Below, in pieces: positions 1 to 7,360 of a stretch of DNA of 64,000 bases. Position numbers and translations under genes: made by a program. Origin of the DNA: an uncultured Oscillospiraceae bacterium (GTDB lineage Bacteria > Bacillota > Clostridia > Oscillospirales > Oscillospiraceae); NCBI GenBank assembly GCA_947632175.1, contig CANROC010000004.1:1-64000 (forward strand), read 5' to 3'. Under the pieces are notes generated by a model. The model had not been told where the DNA came from, did no database searches, and saw nothing but the letters and a program-made list of their open reading frames with translations. Position 1 is the stretch's first letter, and each line of letters starts with the position of its first letter.

Positions 1-2
1 AC

Positions 3-407
3 GCCTGGTTCGCCGCCAGCGCCAAGCTGGCCCTCCAGCACGGCCTCGTGGCCGCCAACAACGGCAAGTATGACCCCACCGCCTCCCAGAACCTGTCCGA
101 CGTGGCCGCCACGCTGAAGGCCCTCGACCCGGACAGCACCGTGGAGCTCTACACCGGCGCGGACAAGGTCGCCACCCGTGAGGACATGGTCGTCATGTTC
201 TGGAAGCACGCCGGCTCCAAGGAGTCCACCTACTCCCTGTCCGCTTTCGCCGACGCCGACAAGGTCACGAACACCGCCGCCTGGGCCTGGGCGGTGGAGA
301 CCGGCCTCATCAACGGCACCGAGAAGGGCCTGGAGCCCACCGCGACCCTCCCCAAGTCCCACCTCGCCCAGCTCGCCGTCCGCTACATGGACCTCCTGAA
401 CAAATAA
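3..407 (+). CDS. SLH-domain surface protein, C-terminal end (5' truncated)
   Basis: Only the last 134 codons are in the window; the frame is open to the left edge. The visible part contains one SLH (S-layer homology) repeat and the end of another: an AFADADKV segment, a WAWAVETGLINGTEKG stretch and a final LAQLAVRYMDLL helix fit the family pattern of aromatic/helix, turn (NGTEKG) and helix. SLH repeats anchor proteins to secondary cell wall polymers, so this is probably the anchoring end of a secreted surface protein. The rest of the protein is unseen. It ends 15 bases before a perfect terminator hairpin. A second SLH protein lies at 54702-57311. Confidence 0.8.
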   Translation, partial: AWFAASAKLALQHGLVAANNGKYDPTASQNLSDVAATLKALDPDSTVELYTGADKVATREDMVVMFWKHAGSKESTYSLSAFADADKVTNTAAWAWAVETGLINGTEKGLEPTATLPKSHLAQLAVRYMDLLNK

Positions 408-422
408 AGTCCGCTTCACTGA

Positions 423-448
423 AAAGGACGCCCGCGAGGGCGTCCTTT
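423..448 (+). terminator. Terminator hairpin of the SLH gene
   Basis: A perfect 11 bp stem (AAAGGACGCCC / GGGCGTCCTTT) with a 4-base loop lies 15 bases after the stop codon. A slightly altered copy with a T tract (662-691) lies on the far side of the inserted repeat at 449-661, so this half of the terminator appears duplicated. Confidence 0.7.
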
Positions 449-661
449 CAGGTTGTCGAAAAAGGCCTGCGGCCTTTTCCGACAAAGGGGAACGTGCGAA
501 AAAGATTTCGGAAATGTCTGCGGACAATTCCGAAATCTTTTTCTGCTGTTTTGCTCCGCGCACGGCCCCTTTGGGGCCGCACACTCCGCAAAACAAAAGG
601 TATTTTTTCCGACGTACATGCCGCCGGAAAAAATGCTCGATTTAAGTTTTTTGACAACCTG
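449..661 (+). repeat. Terminator-associated hairpin repeat, copy A (fills gap 408-701)
   Basis: This 213 bp interspersed repeat also occurs at 19660-19968 (reversed), 29690-29876 (variant) and 45185-45618. In order it has: an outer CAGGTTGTC inverted at the right end as GACAACCTG; a stem around GGCCTGCGGCC; the spacer AGGGGAACGTGCG; a long stem ending in CCGAAATCTTTTT; a third stem whose feet are GTTTTGCTCCGCG and CTCCGCAAAAC; and a last stem ATTTTTTCCG / CGGAAAAAAT. No protein-coding frame is convincing. Host terminator hairpins flank it on both sides (423-448 and 662-691). Confidence 0.75.
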
Positions 662-691
662 AAAGGACGCCCCTTTGAGGGCGGCCTTTTT
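662..691 (+). terminator. Second copy of the terminator hairpin, with T tract
   Basis: Stem AAAGGACGCCC with loop CTTTGA and an imperfect right arm, followed by TTTTT. It resembles the hairpin at 423-448 and lies directly after repeat copy A. Confidence 0.55.
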
Positions 692-701
692 CGATGCGAG
701 A

Positions 702-1631
702 TCACAGCTTGGCGCGCAGGCGGCGGATCTCCGCCTGGTACCAGTCGGTTCCGGCGCCGGCGGTGATGTGGTGGTCGGCGCGGCGGATCTCCAGGAGCGT
801 TTCCAGGGAGGCGATGGCCCCGGGGATGTCGCCGGCCAGCTCCTGGTAGTAGGCCCCCTGCTCCCAGGGCCAGGTGGAGCGGGGCGGGACCATGTACTCC
901 CCGCATCGGAGGCTGAGCGCCGCGGCCCTGGCGTAGTCGCCGGTCATGGCGTAGTCCTGGGCGTAAATGCCCCAGCCGTAATAATCGCTCTCGGGCAGGT
1001 CCCGGACCATGTCGTCCCAAATCTTCAGGGCCGTCTCCCGGTCGCCGCTCTTCCAGGCGATGAGGCCCCGGTAGTCGGGGACGCGGATGGGGTCCGAGAT
1101 GTTCTGGAGCCGGGAGAACCGCTCCCAGACCTCCAGGGCCTCCGAAAAGCGGCTGTCCAGCAGCAGCGCGTCCATGAGCCAGTGGTAGGCAAACTCCATA
1201 TTGGGATTTTTGTCCAGGAAGTCCTTGAGATAGTCGATGATCGCCCGGTGGCTGTCGGCCAGCTCCCAGTAGGGCCCGGCGAGGCCCGTGGCCCGGACCA
1301 GCTCCCAAAGGGCCGCGACGCCGTCGGGCCTGCGGGCGAGGGATTCCCTGGCGTATTGGGCGGAACGGCGCTTTGCCGCGTCCGCCCGGTGGTTTTCCAG
1401 GTACGCCAAAAGCGTCCAAGGCCGCTCGTTTTTCGGCTCCCGGCGGGCCTTGTCCCGCAAAAATTCCGCCTCCCGGTCCAAAACGGCGGCCTCCACCTCC
1501 CGGTCGTTGTCCAGCATATGCTCGATCCGCTCCATGCGCTTTTCGTCCGTCAGGGCGAAGAGCTCGTCCACGGTGACGCCGAAATAGGCGGACAGGTCGG
1601 GCAGAAGCTGGATGTCCGGCACGGCGGCGCC
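702..1631 (-). pseudogene. XRE-type regulator with TPR-like domain, C-terminal part, split by the mobile element
   Basis: The reading frame from about 1629 to 702 begins G-A-A-V-PDIQLLPDLSAYFGVTVDELF, the end of a Cro/C1-type helix-turn-helix region that normally follows a WETG motif. About 280 residues of helical, tryptophan-rich, TPR-like sequence follow, as in many XRE sensor-regulators. The missing N terminus (42 codons, ending ...SKWETG) is at 16944-17072 on the same strand, beyond the element. Joining them at the GG core restores WETG-AAVPDIQ in frame. A GTG at 1622 could start a fragment, but it would lack the DNA-binding helices. The regulator is therefore probably inactivated while the element is integrated. 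Confidence 0.85.
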
Positions 1632-1652
1632 CGTTTCACTTAGTTAAGGATA
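1630..1652. other. Left attachment junction of the element
   Basis: Host DNA ends at a CC dinucleotide (1630-1631; GG on the minus strand). The element arm follows, read on the minus strand as TATCCTTAACTAAGTGAAAC. It is the mirror image of the arm at 16939-16958, differing at one position. A serine-recombinase attP with a 2 bp core predicts exactly this pattern. Confidence 0.8.
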
Positions 1653-1674
1653 TAAATGTGTATTTTTCCATTCG

Positions 1675-3291
1675 TCAGTCAATTTTTCCGACGAAACGGT
1701 AGTAAATCTCAATCTCCTGCTCCCGCATACCATCCGCACTTTTCGTTGCTTCATGAATCACGATTTTTTCAATCAGAGTGTTCAGAAGCTCGGCGGTCAG
1801 CTCTGTGGGGTGGGAGTATTGTTTTATCAGCGCGACCCATTTCTCGGCGTCGGATGCCGTCTGCCGCTCGGTTGCAAGCTCTGCTTTGAGGCGGTCAATT
1901 TTGTCGATCAGCTCGCTTTGCTCGGCTTGGTACTTCTGGGACAGCATATTGAAGTTGTAGGCCGTGATACGCTCCGCAGACCAGTCCTCATACATCTTGG
2001 CAAAAAGCCTGTCCACCTCCGTCTTGCGCTTCTCAGCTTTGGCAAGCTCCGCCGTCTGTTTCTTCGTTTGCGCGGCACGTCCTCTATCGCCGGTTTTCAG
2101 AAGCCGCTCTAAAAGCTGTTCCTCGCCCAGCTCCGCCTGTCCCGCCCAATACTGGATTCTCGTCAGCACATAGGCGTAAAGGGTATCATAGCGGACATAA
2201 TGGGCGGTGCAGCGTCCGCCGTTTTTGCCAAGCTGCCGGTAATTCGTACAGTTGAAATAGCTGAACGGACGACTGTTTCCTCGGTTTGTCCCGAAGCTCA
2301 TTGACCATCCGCAGTCAGCACAGCGCACAAGCCCGGCAAAAATCTGCGTAGTCGCGTCCTTCATCTGTCTGCGCCGTCCGGCGATCTGCTCCTGCACCTG
2401 ATTGAATACGTCCTTTGAGATGATCGCCTCATGGGTGTTTTCTACCCGGAACCATTCCTCCTGCGGCTTGCGTATCCGCCTCTTGTTCTTGTAGGAGATA
2501 TTGGTTTCCCTGTTGTGGACGCTGTTCCCGATGTAGGTTTCGTCCTTTAGGATGGACTTCACCTGAGCTATCGTCCATGCGTAGGATTTTTCCTCCGGCG
2601 CTCCGGCATAGATGTTGGCAAATGTGCCATACCGTATGAAGTTGAGGTATCCGGCAGTGGGGACTTTCTCAGCAGTCAGGATTTTCGTAATCTTGGCGGC
2701 TCCCGCTCCGTGTACGGCAAGGTCAAAGATTTTCTCTATGATCCACTTTGTTTCATTGTCCACGGCAATCGCATTCTTGATTTCCGGGTGGCGGATATAG
2801 CCCAGCGGGGCGTAGGCAAAGGTGCGTTGACCCTCGGCGAATTTGGCATGAAGGGCGGCCTTTACCTTGCGGCTTGTGTCCTTGGCGAACCATTCGTTGA
2901 ACAGATTTTTGAAAGGAACGAAATCGGAAAGCCCTTTCTCCGTGTCCTCATTCTCCGTCACGGCGATGTAGCGGATCTGCTTCTCCGGGAACACAAACTC
3001 AAGATAGTAATCCATCATAACGTGTTCCCTGCCAAAACGTGAAAGGTCTTTCGTAGCAATACAATTCACCTTTCCCGCCTCAACATCATCCATCATCCGC
3101 TGGAAATTCGGACGCTCGAAATTCGTACCGCTCCATCCATCGTCAACGTACTCGCCGACTACATTCAGCCCGTTGTCCTGTGCGTATTTCCGTAAAATGG
3201 TGCGCTGCGTTTCAATCGAAACACTGTCGCCGTAATTCTCGTCGTCACGGCTAAGCCTCATATAAAGTGCTGTATTGTACGGTTGTTTCAC
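1675..3291 (-). CDS. Large serine recombinase (TnpX-like)
   Basis: This 538-residue protein should integrate and excise the element. The N-terminal resolvase domain has the nucleophile in YMRLSRDD (Ser14), followed by ETQR and a DLSRFGRE segment. A recombinase domain follows (residues about 170-290), then a zinc-ribbon region with cysteine pairs (CADCGW ... NCTNY ... GRC) and a C-terminal coiled-coil stretch. Length and order match large serine recombinases of the Tn4451/Tn5397 type. The start is GTG, chosen because AGGAGG lies 10 bases upstream and the catalytic motif follows at once. The stop lies about 25 bases from the att arm. The promoter at 3346-3374 overlaps an inverted repeat, suggesting control by a repressor or by the recombinase itself. 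Confidence 0.93.
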   Translation of the reverse strand: MKQPYNTALYMRLSRDDENYGDSVSIETQRTILRKYAQDNGLNVVGEYVDDGWSGTNFERPNFQRMMDDVEAGKVNCIATKDLSRFGREHVMMDYYLEFVFPEKQIRYIAVTENEDTEKGLSDFVPFKNLFNEWFAKDTSRKVKAALHAKFAEGQRTFAYAPLGYIRHPEIKNAIAVDNETKWIIEKIFDLAVHGAGAAKITKILTAEKVPTAGYLNFIRYGTFANIYAGAPEEKSYAWTIAQVKSILKDETYIGNSVHNRETNISYKNKRRIRKPQEEWFRVENTHEAIISKDVFNQVQEQIAGRRRQMKDATTQIFAGLVRCADCGWSMSFGTNRGNSRPFSYFNCTNYRQLGKNGGRCTAHYVRYDTLYAYVLTRIQYWAGQAELGEEQLLERLLKTGDRGRAAQTKKQTAELAKAEKRKTEVDRLFAKMYEDWSAERITAYNFNMLSQKYQAEQSELIDKIDRLKAELATERQTASDAEKWVALIKQYSHPTELTAELLNTLIEKIVIHEATKSADGMREQEIEIYYRFVGKID

Positions 3292-3317
3292 TGTAATTTA
3301 ACCTCCTTCTGTTTGGA

Positions 3318-3360
3318 AACAACCCACGCTTACAATACGCCTATAATTATACCGTAAGCG
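3318..3360. promoter_or_regulatory. Operator-like inverted repeat over the recombinase promoter
   Basis: CGCTTAC (3327-3333) and GTAAGCG (3354-3360) are inverted copies flanking the -10 box of the recombinase promoter. The 17 bases at 3318-3334 occur again, inverted, at 16915-16931, next to the right att arm. Confidence 0.5.
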
Positions 3361-3374
3361 CGGGCCCGAATCAA
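3346..3374 (-). promoter_or_regulatory. Promoter of the recombinase gene
   Basis: On the minus strand, TTGATT (3369-3374) and TATAAT (3346-3351) are separated by 17 bases, about 55 bases upstream of the GTG start. Confidence 0.65.
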
Positions 3375-3386
3375 TATGAATCCCGT

Positions 3387-3677
3387 TTATTTGCCGGGAT
3401 CGTTTTTCGCGGCGTACCTGATGATGCCCTCAATGAGCTTGTCCACCGGCTTACCGGCTGGGGCGAAATGTTCAGATACTTTGATGCGAGTGTTGCCGTA
3501 ATAGTAGTACAGTGAACCGTCCGGCTCGATAAGATAAAATGCCCTGTTTTCCGGCGTGTCCTCCGGGCCTTCCCAGTAGAGACGATCCCATTCTTTTATG
3601 AGGTCGGCGGGGATTTCTTCTTCCGGCTCGTAACAGGCGCAGAGATCAATGGGTTCATAGATAAATTTCTCGCTCAT
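3387..3677 (-). CDS. Small conserved element protein, function unknown
   Basis: A 96-residue acidic protein beginning MSEKFIYEPIDLCACYEPEE. The ATG was chosen because GGAGG lies 8 bases upstream and because it overlaps the stop of the preceding small gene (ATGA). It has no signal peptide, membrane segment or motif that I can assign. A tyrosine-rich stretch (SLYYYYGNTRIKV) precedes a basic C terminus. Co-transcription with the cysteine-rich protein upstream is likely. Small proteins of this kind are common in clostridial mobilizable elements, but I know no established role. Confidence 0.65.
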   Translation of the reverse strand: MSEKFIYEPIDLCACYEPEEEIPADLIKEWDRLYWEGPEDTPENRAFYLIEPDGSLYYYYGNTRIKVSEHFAPAGKPVDKLIEGIIRYAAKNDPGK

Positions 3678-3880
3678 TCGATTCCTCCTTCGATTTGATT
3701 TGATGTATTGGCATTCTTTCTGCGTTTTGACTGATAATGAGGGCAGAGTACCACGACGGCGCGGAAGCTCTGCTTGCAGTCGCGGGTACATCCCCGGCAA
3801 AGGTCGTTGTAGGTAATGCGGTTGCGGTGGTTGAGGAAAAAGCTCCATTCCTCCCGCCGCTTTTTGCTCATGCTCGGCAA
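3674..3880 (-). CDS. Small cysteine-rich element protein
   Basis: About 68 residues, basic, with a cysteine cluster CRGCTRDC followed by VVLCPHYQSKRRK, which could bind a metal ion. I prefer the TTG start at 3880 because AAAGGAG lies 8 bases upstream; an ATG at 3871 is the alternative. The stop overlaps the next gene's start by 4 bases (ATGA), so the two are translationally coupled. The position between recombinase and mobilization genes suggests an accessory role in the element. The function is unknown. Confidence 0.6.
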   Translation of the reverse strand: MPSMSKKRREEWSFFLNHRNRITYNDLCRGCTRDCKQSFRAVVVLCPHYQSKRRKNANTSNQIEGGIE

Positions 3881-4066
3881 GTGTGACGCTCCTTTCTGCC
3901 CGCCGCGCAGGGTAACGCGGTCGGGCGGCAAAACTGTATATTCCCGGTATCATTTTCGCGAAAAATATGCTTCATTTGCTCCATCCGAAGACGGTAAAGT
4001 ATTGCGGGTAAGGCATAATGCTTACCTGTGCTTTTTTATGGTTACAGAGACGTTTTGGAGCAGCGA

Positions 4067-5677
4067 TCAACGCTCCTGTTCGTGCTTTTTCTGCTGGCTC
4101 GGTGCTCCATGAAGCATCTGCTCGATATTGTCCCGGATGATCTTCAGCTCTTTCTCCCGCGCAAATTTCTCTCGGTACTCGTTATAGAGAGTGTTGGCCT
4201 CCACAGTCAGAGCTTCAATCTCCGCTCGCAGGGCATCCTTGTTCGGCAGCTTGGCAAAGCCTCGGTCACGGAAATAACGGTTGGCGGCTTCGGCTATGAT
4301 AAAATCGCTCTCATGCTGCTCCCGATAGGCGCGGCGGGCTTTCTCTGTTTTCTGCGCTTTCAAACCGTCGCGGACAGGTTTCGTCTTGTGATAGCTCAGA
4401 AGATTCTTTAGGATCTCCTTCTTATCGCTTAAAACAGCCTCCTTCTTTTTTAACCGTTCATGGGTCTGTTGTGTATCCTTGTGAGCAGCTTCGATGGCGG
4501 CATTCAATTCTTCGCTGGACTTAAAACCGTATTCCTGATAGAGAGCAAGAGCCCTTGCCTCGTTTTTCAAATTGTGAATACTTGCCCAGTGTTCGTAGCC
4601 CTTGCCCTTGCCCTCGGCACGTTTGGCTTCGATGTCGATCACGCGCTCGACATTGGGAGCCTTTGCCCCTTTCAAACGCGCCATAATGCTGGCTGGCTGC
4701 TGCGGCTTTGCTGCGGATTGTTCGGCTGCTCTGGCGGCGTTTTGCTCCAGCGTGGAGAGGACGGCGGCGCGGTCAAAGGCGTCCCCCAGCTTCCGGGCGG
4801 TGATGGCTTTCGTCCTGTCCGGCGTGAGGTAGGAAAGCCGCCCCCGGCTCTCTTTGACCGTCACGCCCTGTTGCAGAAGTTTCCCGGCGAAGTCCTCAAA
4901 GCTGACAGCAGAGGACAGCGCGGAGCGGATGGTCTGCCGCAGCTTTTCCTTGTCCGTCTCAAACTTGGTGGGGCTGGTCGGCTTGCCCTCGGCGGCAAGG
5001 GCGGCGGCTTGCTTGTCCAGCGCGGCCTGTCCCTTTTTCTGCGCCCAATACTCGCGCTCCGTCACCCGGTTTGCGCTGCCGTTCAAGAGGTCGATCTGGT
5101 AAAGCCCCTCCCGGTGGCACATCTCCATGACCTCGGCGCGGAAGTGCCTCATGGCCGCGTCGGTGCAGCGGTGCTTACACCCGGCGCGGGTGTCGGCTGG
5201 CCTGTCCATGTAGGGCAGGAGCGGCACTTCCTCTATCCGCAGGCTGTTGATGACGATGTGGACATGGATGTTGCCGCTGTGGTTGTGGCCGTCCGGGTGG
5301 GTGCAGACAAGGGCTTGGTGTCCGGGGAAATGCTCACGGCAAAACCGCTCGCCCAGCTCCTGCGCCCGGTCTACGGTCAGCCCATTGTCCGGGCCGTCCC
5401 GTGGGTCAAAGCTGATGATGTAGTGGTGGCTCTTTACGTCCCCGCGCTGCCGGTTCTTCCCGTAGCGGAGATTCGCCCGCATACAGGCAACGGCAAAATC
5501 CTCGCCGCCGCAGTTGAGGGAAGTAATGCGGTAGTCCTCGCGGGGGATAAGCCGCCCCTCCGGGTCAAGGGTGGGCTTCATGGTAAACTCGTCGTGTTCA
5601 AAGGTCAGATATTTTTCAGCGTCGCCGTAGTCGGCGTTCTTAGAGCTGATATGTTTGAATGTCGCCAACGGCTTCAC
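4067..5677 (-). CDS. Relaxase, MobP/VirD2-like
   Basis: This 536-residue protein should nick the element at oriT and lead the strand into a recipient cell. Residues 1-145 form the relaxase domain. The metal-binding motif III is visible as HNHSGNIHVHIVINS (His131, His133, His138, His140). A tyrosine in the N-terminal region (for example near ADYGDAEKYL) probably attacks DNA, but I cannot say which. The C-terminal half is charged and helical (coiled-coil-like, residues about 350-530), as in other Mob proteins. The GTG start overlaps the end of the accessory gene by 38 bases, indicating tight coupling. Homologues are typical of Tn4451-like elements and small mobilizable elements of Clostridia. 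Confidence 0.9.
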   Translation of the reverse strand: MKPLATFKHISSKNADYGDAEKYLTFEHDEFTMKPTLDPEGRLIPREDYRITSLNCGGEDFAVACMRANLRYGKNRQRGDVKSHHYIISFDPRDGPDNGLTVDRAQELGERFCREHFPGHQALVCTHPDGHNHSGNIHVHIVINSLRIEEVPLLPYMDRPADTRAGCKHRCTDAAMRHFRAEVMEMCHREGLYQIDLLNGSANRVTEREYWAQKKGQAALDKQAAALAAEGKPTSPTKFETDKEKLRQTIRSALSSAVSFEDFAGKLLQQGVTVKESRGRLSYLTPDRTKAITARKLGDAFDRAAVLSTLEQNAARAAEQSAAKPQQPASIMARLKGAKAPNVERVIDIEAKRAEGKGKGYEHWASIHNLKNEARALALYQEYGFKSSEELNAAIEAAHKDTQQTHERLKKKEAVLSDKKEILKNLLSYHKTKPVRDGLKAQKTEKARRAYREQHESDFIIAEAANRYFRDRGFAKLPNKDALRAEIEALTVEANTLYNEYREKFAREKELKIIRDNIEQMLHGAPSQQKKHEQER

Positions 5678-6038
5678 CTACTTTCTGCAAGACTTCAAAT
5701 TTGAGGGCGGCAAGGTCGGCGGCTGCGTCCCGCAGTTCCTTTGCCATAGTTGGGTATGGGTGGTGGTACTCGTTCAGATACCGGGCAATCTGATTGAGGT
5801 TGCCGCCGATCTTCCCGTACTCGGCGGTCAGCTTCCCGACAGCGGCAAGCAGCTCGTCGTTGACCGGGGAGATGGTAATGATAGGTCGGACGGTGGCCTT
5901 GGTGATCGCCTGCCGGATAAACTCGGATTGGCTCATTTCATAAGCCGCAAGCCGCCCGGTGAAGTCGGCGTATTCTTCCTCGGTCATGCGGGTCTTGACT
6001 ACCCGGCTGCGGTGCGGCGTGGCGTATCGTTTTCTCAT
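5640..6038 (-). CDS. Relaxosome accessory protein, MobC-like
   Basis: A 132-residue protein with a basic N terminus, a ribbon-helix-helix-like segment (VKTRMTEEEYADFTGRLA ... SQSEFIRQAI) and a C-terminal region with GGNLNQIARYLNE, the hallmark of MobC-type plasmid mobilization proteins. It should bind oriT and help the relaxase. I start it at the ATG at 6038, which has GGGAGG 10 bases upstream; an upstream in-frame ATG (6092) would lie inside the first iteron. It overlaps the relaxase gene at its 3' end. Confidence 0.88.
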   Translation of the reverse strand: MRKRYATPHRSRVVKTRMTEEEYADFTGRLAAYEMSQSEFIRQAITKATVRPIITISPVNDELLAAVGKLTAEYGKIGGNLNQIARYLNEYHHPYPTMAKELRDAAADLAALKFEVLQKVGEAVGDIQTYQL

Positions 6039-6055
6039 GGTCGTAAAACCTCCCT

Positions 6056-6600
6056 TCACTATACAACGGACATTTTCTCGGCGTTTGTCCACTCGGTTTG
6101 AGAAAATCCTCCTACTTTACAACGGACAATTTCTTGTAAAAATGTTTCATCTTTGAAATCGACCTCTGCAAAAAATTCTTTCTCACAATACAACGGACAT
6201 TTTTTTGGTATTTGAAAGGGTGCCTCTCAAAAAATTTTTATTGCCTCTCTACTTTATAACGGACACTTTGGAGCAAAAACTTGGCACCCGCAGAGAAAAA
6301 ATTTTGCAGGGACGCCCCTCACTTTACAACGGACAGAAATTGCCCGAAACGCAGGTATCGCCAGAAGAAAATTTTAGCTCCCGTTAGTCAACTGACATTT
6401 TTCATCGGGATGCCGGGTATCACTCACAAAAAGTCCTCCTACTTTACAACGGACATTTTGAGACAGTTTTTTAACACCCGGCGAGAGAAACATTACGAAC
6501 GGCAAACATCCCCTCTACTTTATAACGGACATTTTCTTGGCAAATGAGGGGGATACGCCCGAAGAAAATTTAAATCGTCCCTCATTTTGCAACGGACAGA
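6056..6600. repeat. Array of about nine iteron-like repeats upstream of mobC (gap 6039-6957)
   Basis: The motif CTACTTTACAACGGACATTT recurs, with AACGGAC starting at 6065, 6121, 6192, 6258, 6328, 6448, 6524 and 6591, and a decayed copy (ACTGAC) near 6391. Spacing is 56-76 bases, about 66 on average. Between several copies a second conserved piece is seen, roughly GGGTATCGCCxGAAGAAAATTTTA, so the repeat unit is the whole ~66 bp. Short open frames here only reflect the repeat. The position between mobC and the possible oriT suggests protein-binding sites for mobilization or copy control. Confidence 0.75.
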
Positions 6601-6658
6601 ATCTGATCGAAAACAGAAGTGGGCAAAAAAATATTGCGGCGCAAGCCACATAAGCAGG

Positions 6659-6681
6659 GTTTGGGGAAGGCACTCCCCAAC
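6659..6681. other. Hairpin, possible oriT
   Basis: TTGGGGA (6661-6667) and TCCCCAA (6674-6680) form a 7 bp stem with loop AGGCAC, between the repeat array and the next gene. Relaxase nick sites often lie beside such a stem and upstream of the mob genes. No nick sequence is recognised, so this is a guess from position and shape. Confidence 0.35.
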
Positions 6682-6892
6682 AAGATTCCCACGGGGCAAA
6701 ATGAGCGCAAAAGCGAATTTTGGCACCGTGGTAGAATCTTGCTCTCAGCTACCCACGCGCTCCCTCTGTACTGTCATTTACTATTCCGCTGTTTAACAGG
6801 CAAAAAGAATTGCCGCTGCCCACATAGTGGGTAACGGCAAAACCAACTTGTAAAAACATATCTGACATTTTCAAGAAAACGTGAAAAGCATC

Positions 6893-6921
6893 TTGATTTT
6901 ATTCGCAATATCGAGTACAAT
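6893..6921 (+). promoter_or_regulatory. Promoter of the small HTH gene
   Basis: TTGATT (6893-6898), a 17-base spacer and TACAAT (6916-6921) lie 36 bases before the ATG at 6958. Confidence 0.65.
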
Positions 6922-6957
6922 ATATGAGTAGAAATTTGTCGTCAGGGGGCGAGAATA

Positions 6958-7176
6958 ATGAAGTATCTGTCCATTCGTCAGACAGCGGAACGCTGGGGAA
7001 TTTCAACCCGGCGCATACAAATTTTATGTGCGGAGGGGCGCGTTCCCGGCGCAGTCAGAATTGATTACTCGTGGGCGATACCGGATGATGAACCGAAGCC
7101 GAAGGACGCGAGGATCAAGAGCGGGAAGTATATAAAACGTTCTGCTACTGACAGCAATAACAGCGAAAACTCATGA
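6958..7176 (+). CDS. Small helix-turn-helix protein, excisionase/MerR-like fold
   Basis: A 72-residue protein: MKYLSIRQTAERWGISTRR is a typical winged-HTH start (HTH_17/excisionase type), followed by a wing-like GRVPGAVRIDYSWAIPDD. The C terminus is basic. It could be the recombination directionality factor or a regulator of the downstream restriction operon. Its own promoter and a GGGGGCGAG ribosome site are visible. Many element-borne proteins of this size read R-x-x-Q-x-LC-x-x-GR-x-PGA as here. Which role applies cannot be told from sequence. Confidence 0.75.
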   Translation: MKYLSIRQTAERWGISTRRIQILCAEGRVPGAVRIDYSWAIPDDEPKPKDARIKSGKYIKRSATDSNNSENS

Positions 7177-7360
7177 CATTTTTCACGGCGCAAAATCACT
7201 GCGCCATAAGATGTCGGATAGCGACTTTGATTCAAAAGATGGAGACATTCCAATTCAAAGGAGTAAATTTAGCTATCAGAAGACAAATATAAAAAGCGCT
7301 CAATTTTCACCATATAACTTCCGGTGGTTTTTATTATTGGGAGCATAGGAGGTAAACGGT

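Noticed and set aside
449..661. Group IIC intron remnant behind a terminator (GTGCG present, terminator-linked)
   Set aside because: No domain V-like hairpin or reverse transcriptase; the ends are inverted repeats; the copies are too short.
6056..6600. CRISPR-like array
   Set aside because: Repeats vary in sequence, spacers vary from 36 to 56 bases and are themselves partly conserved, and no cas genes are near. Iterons fit better.
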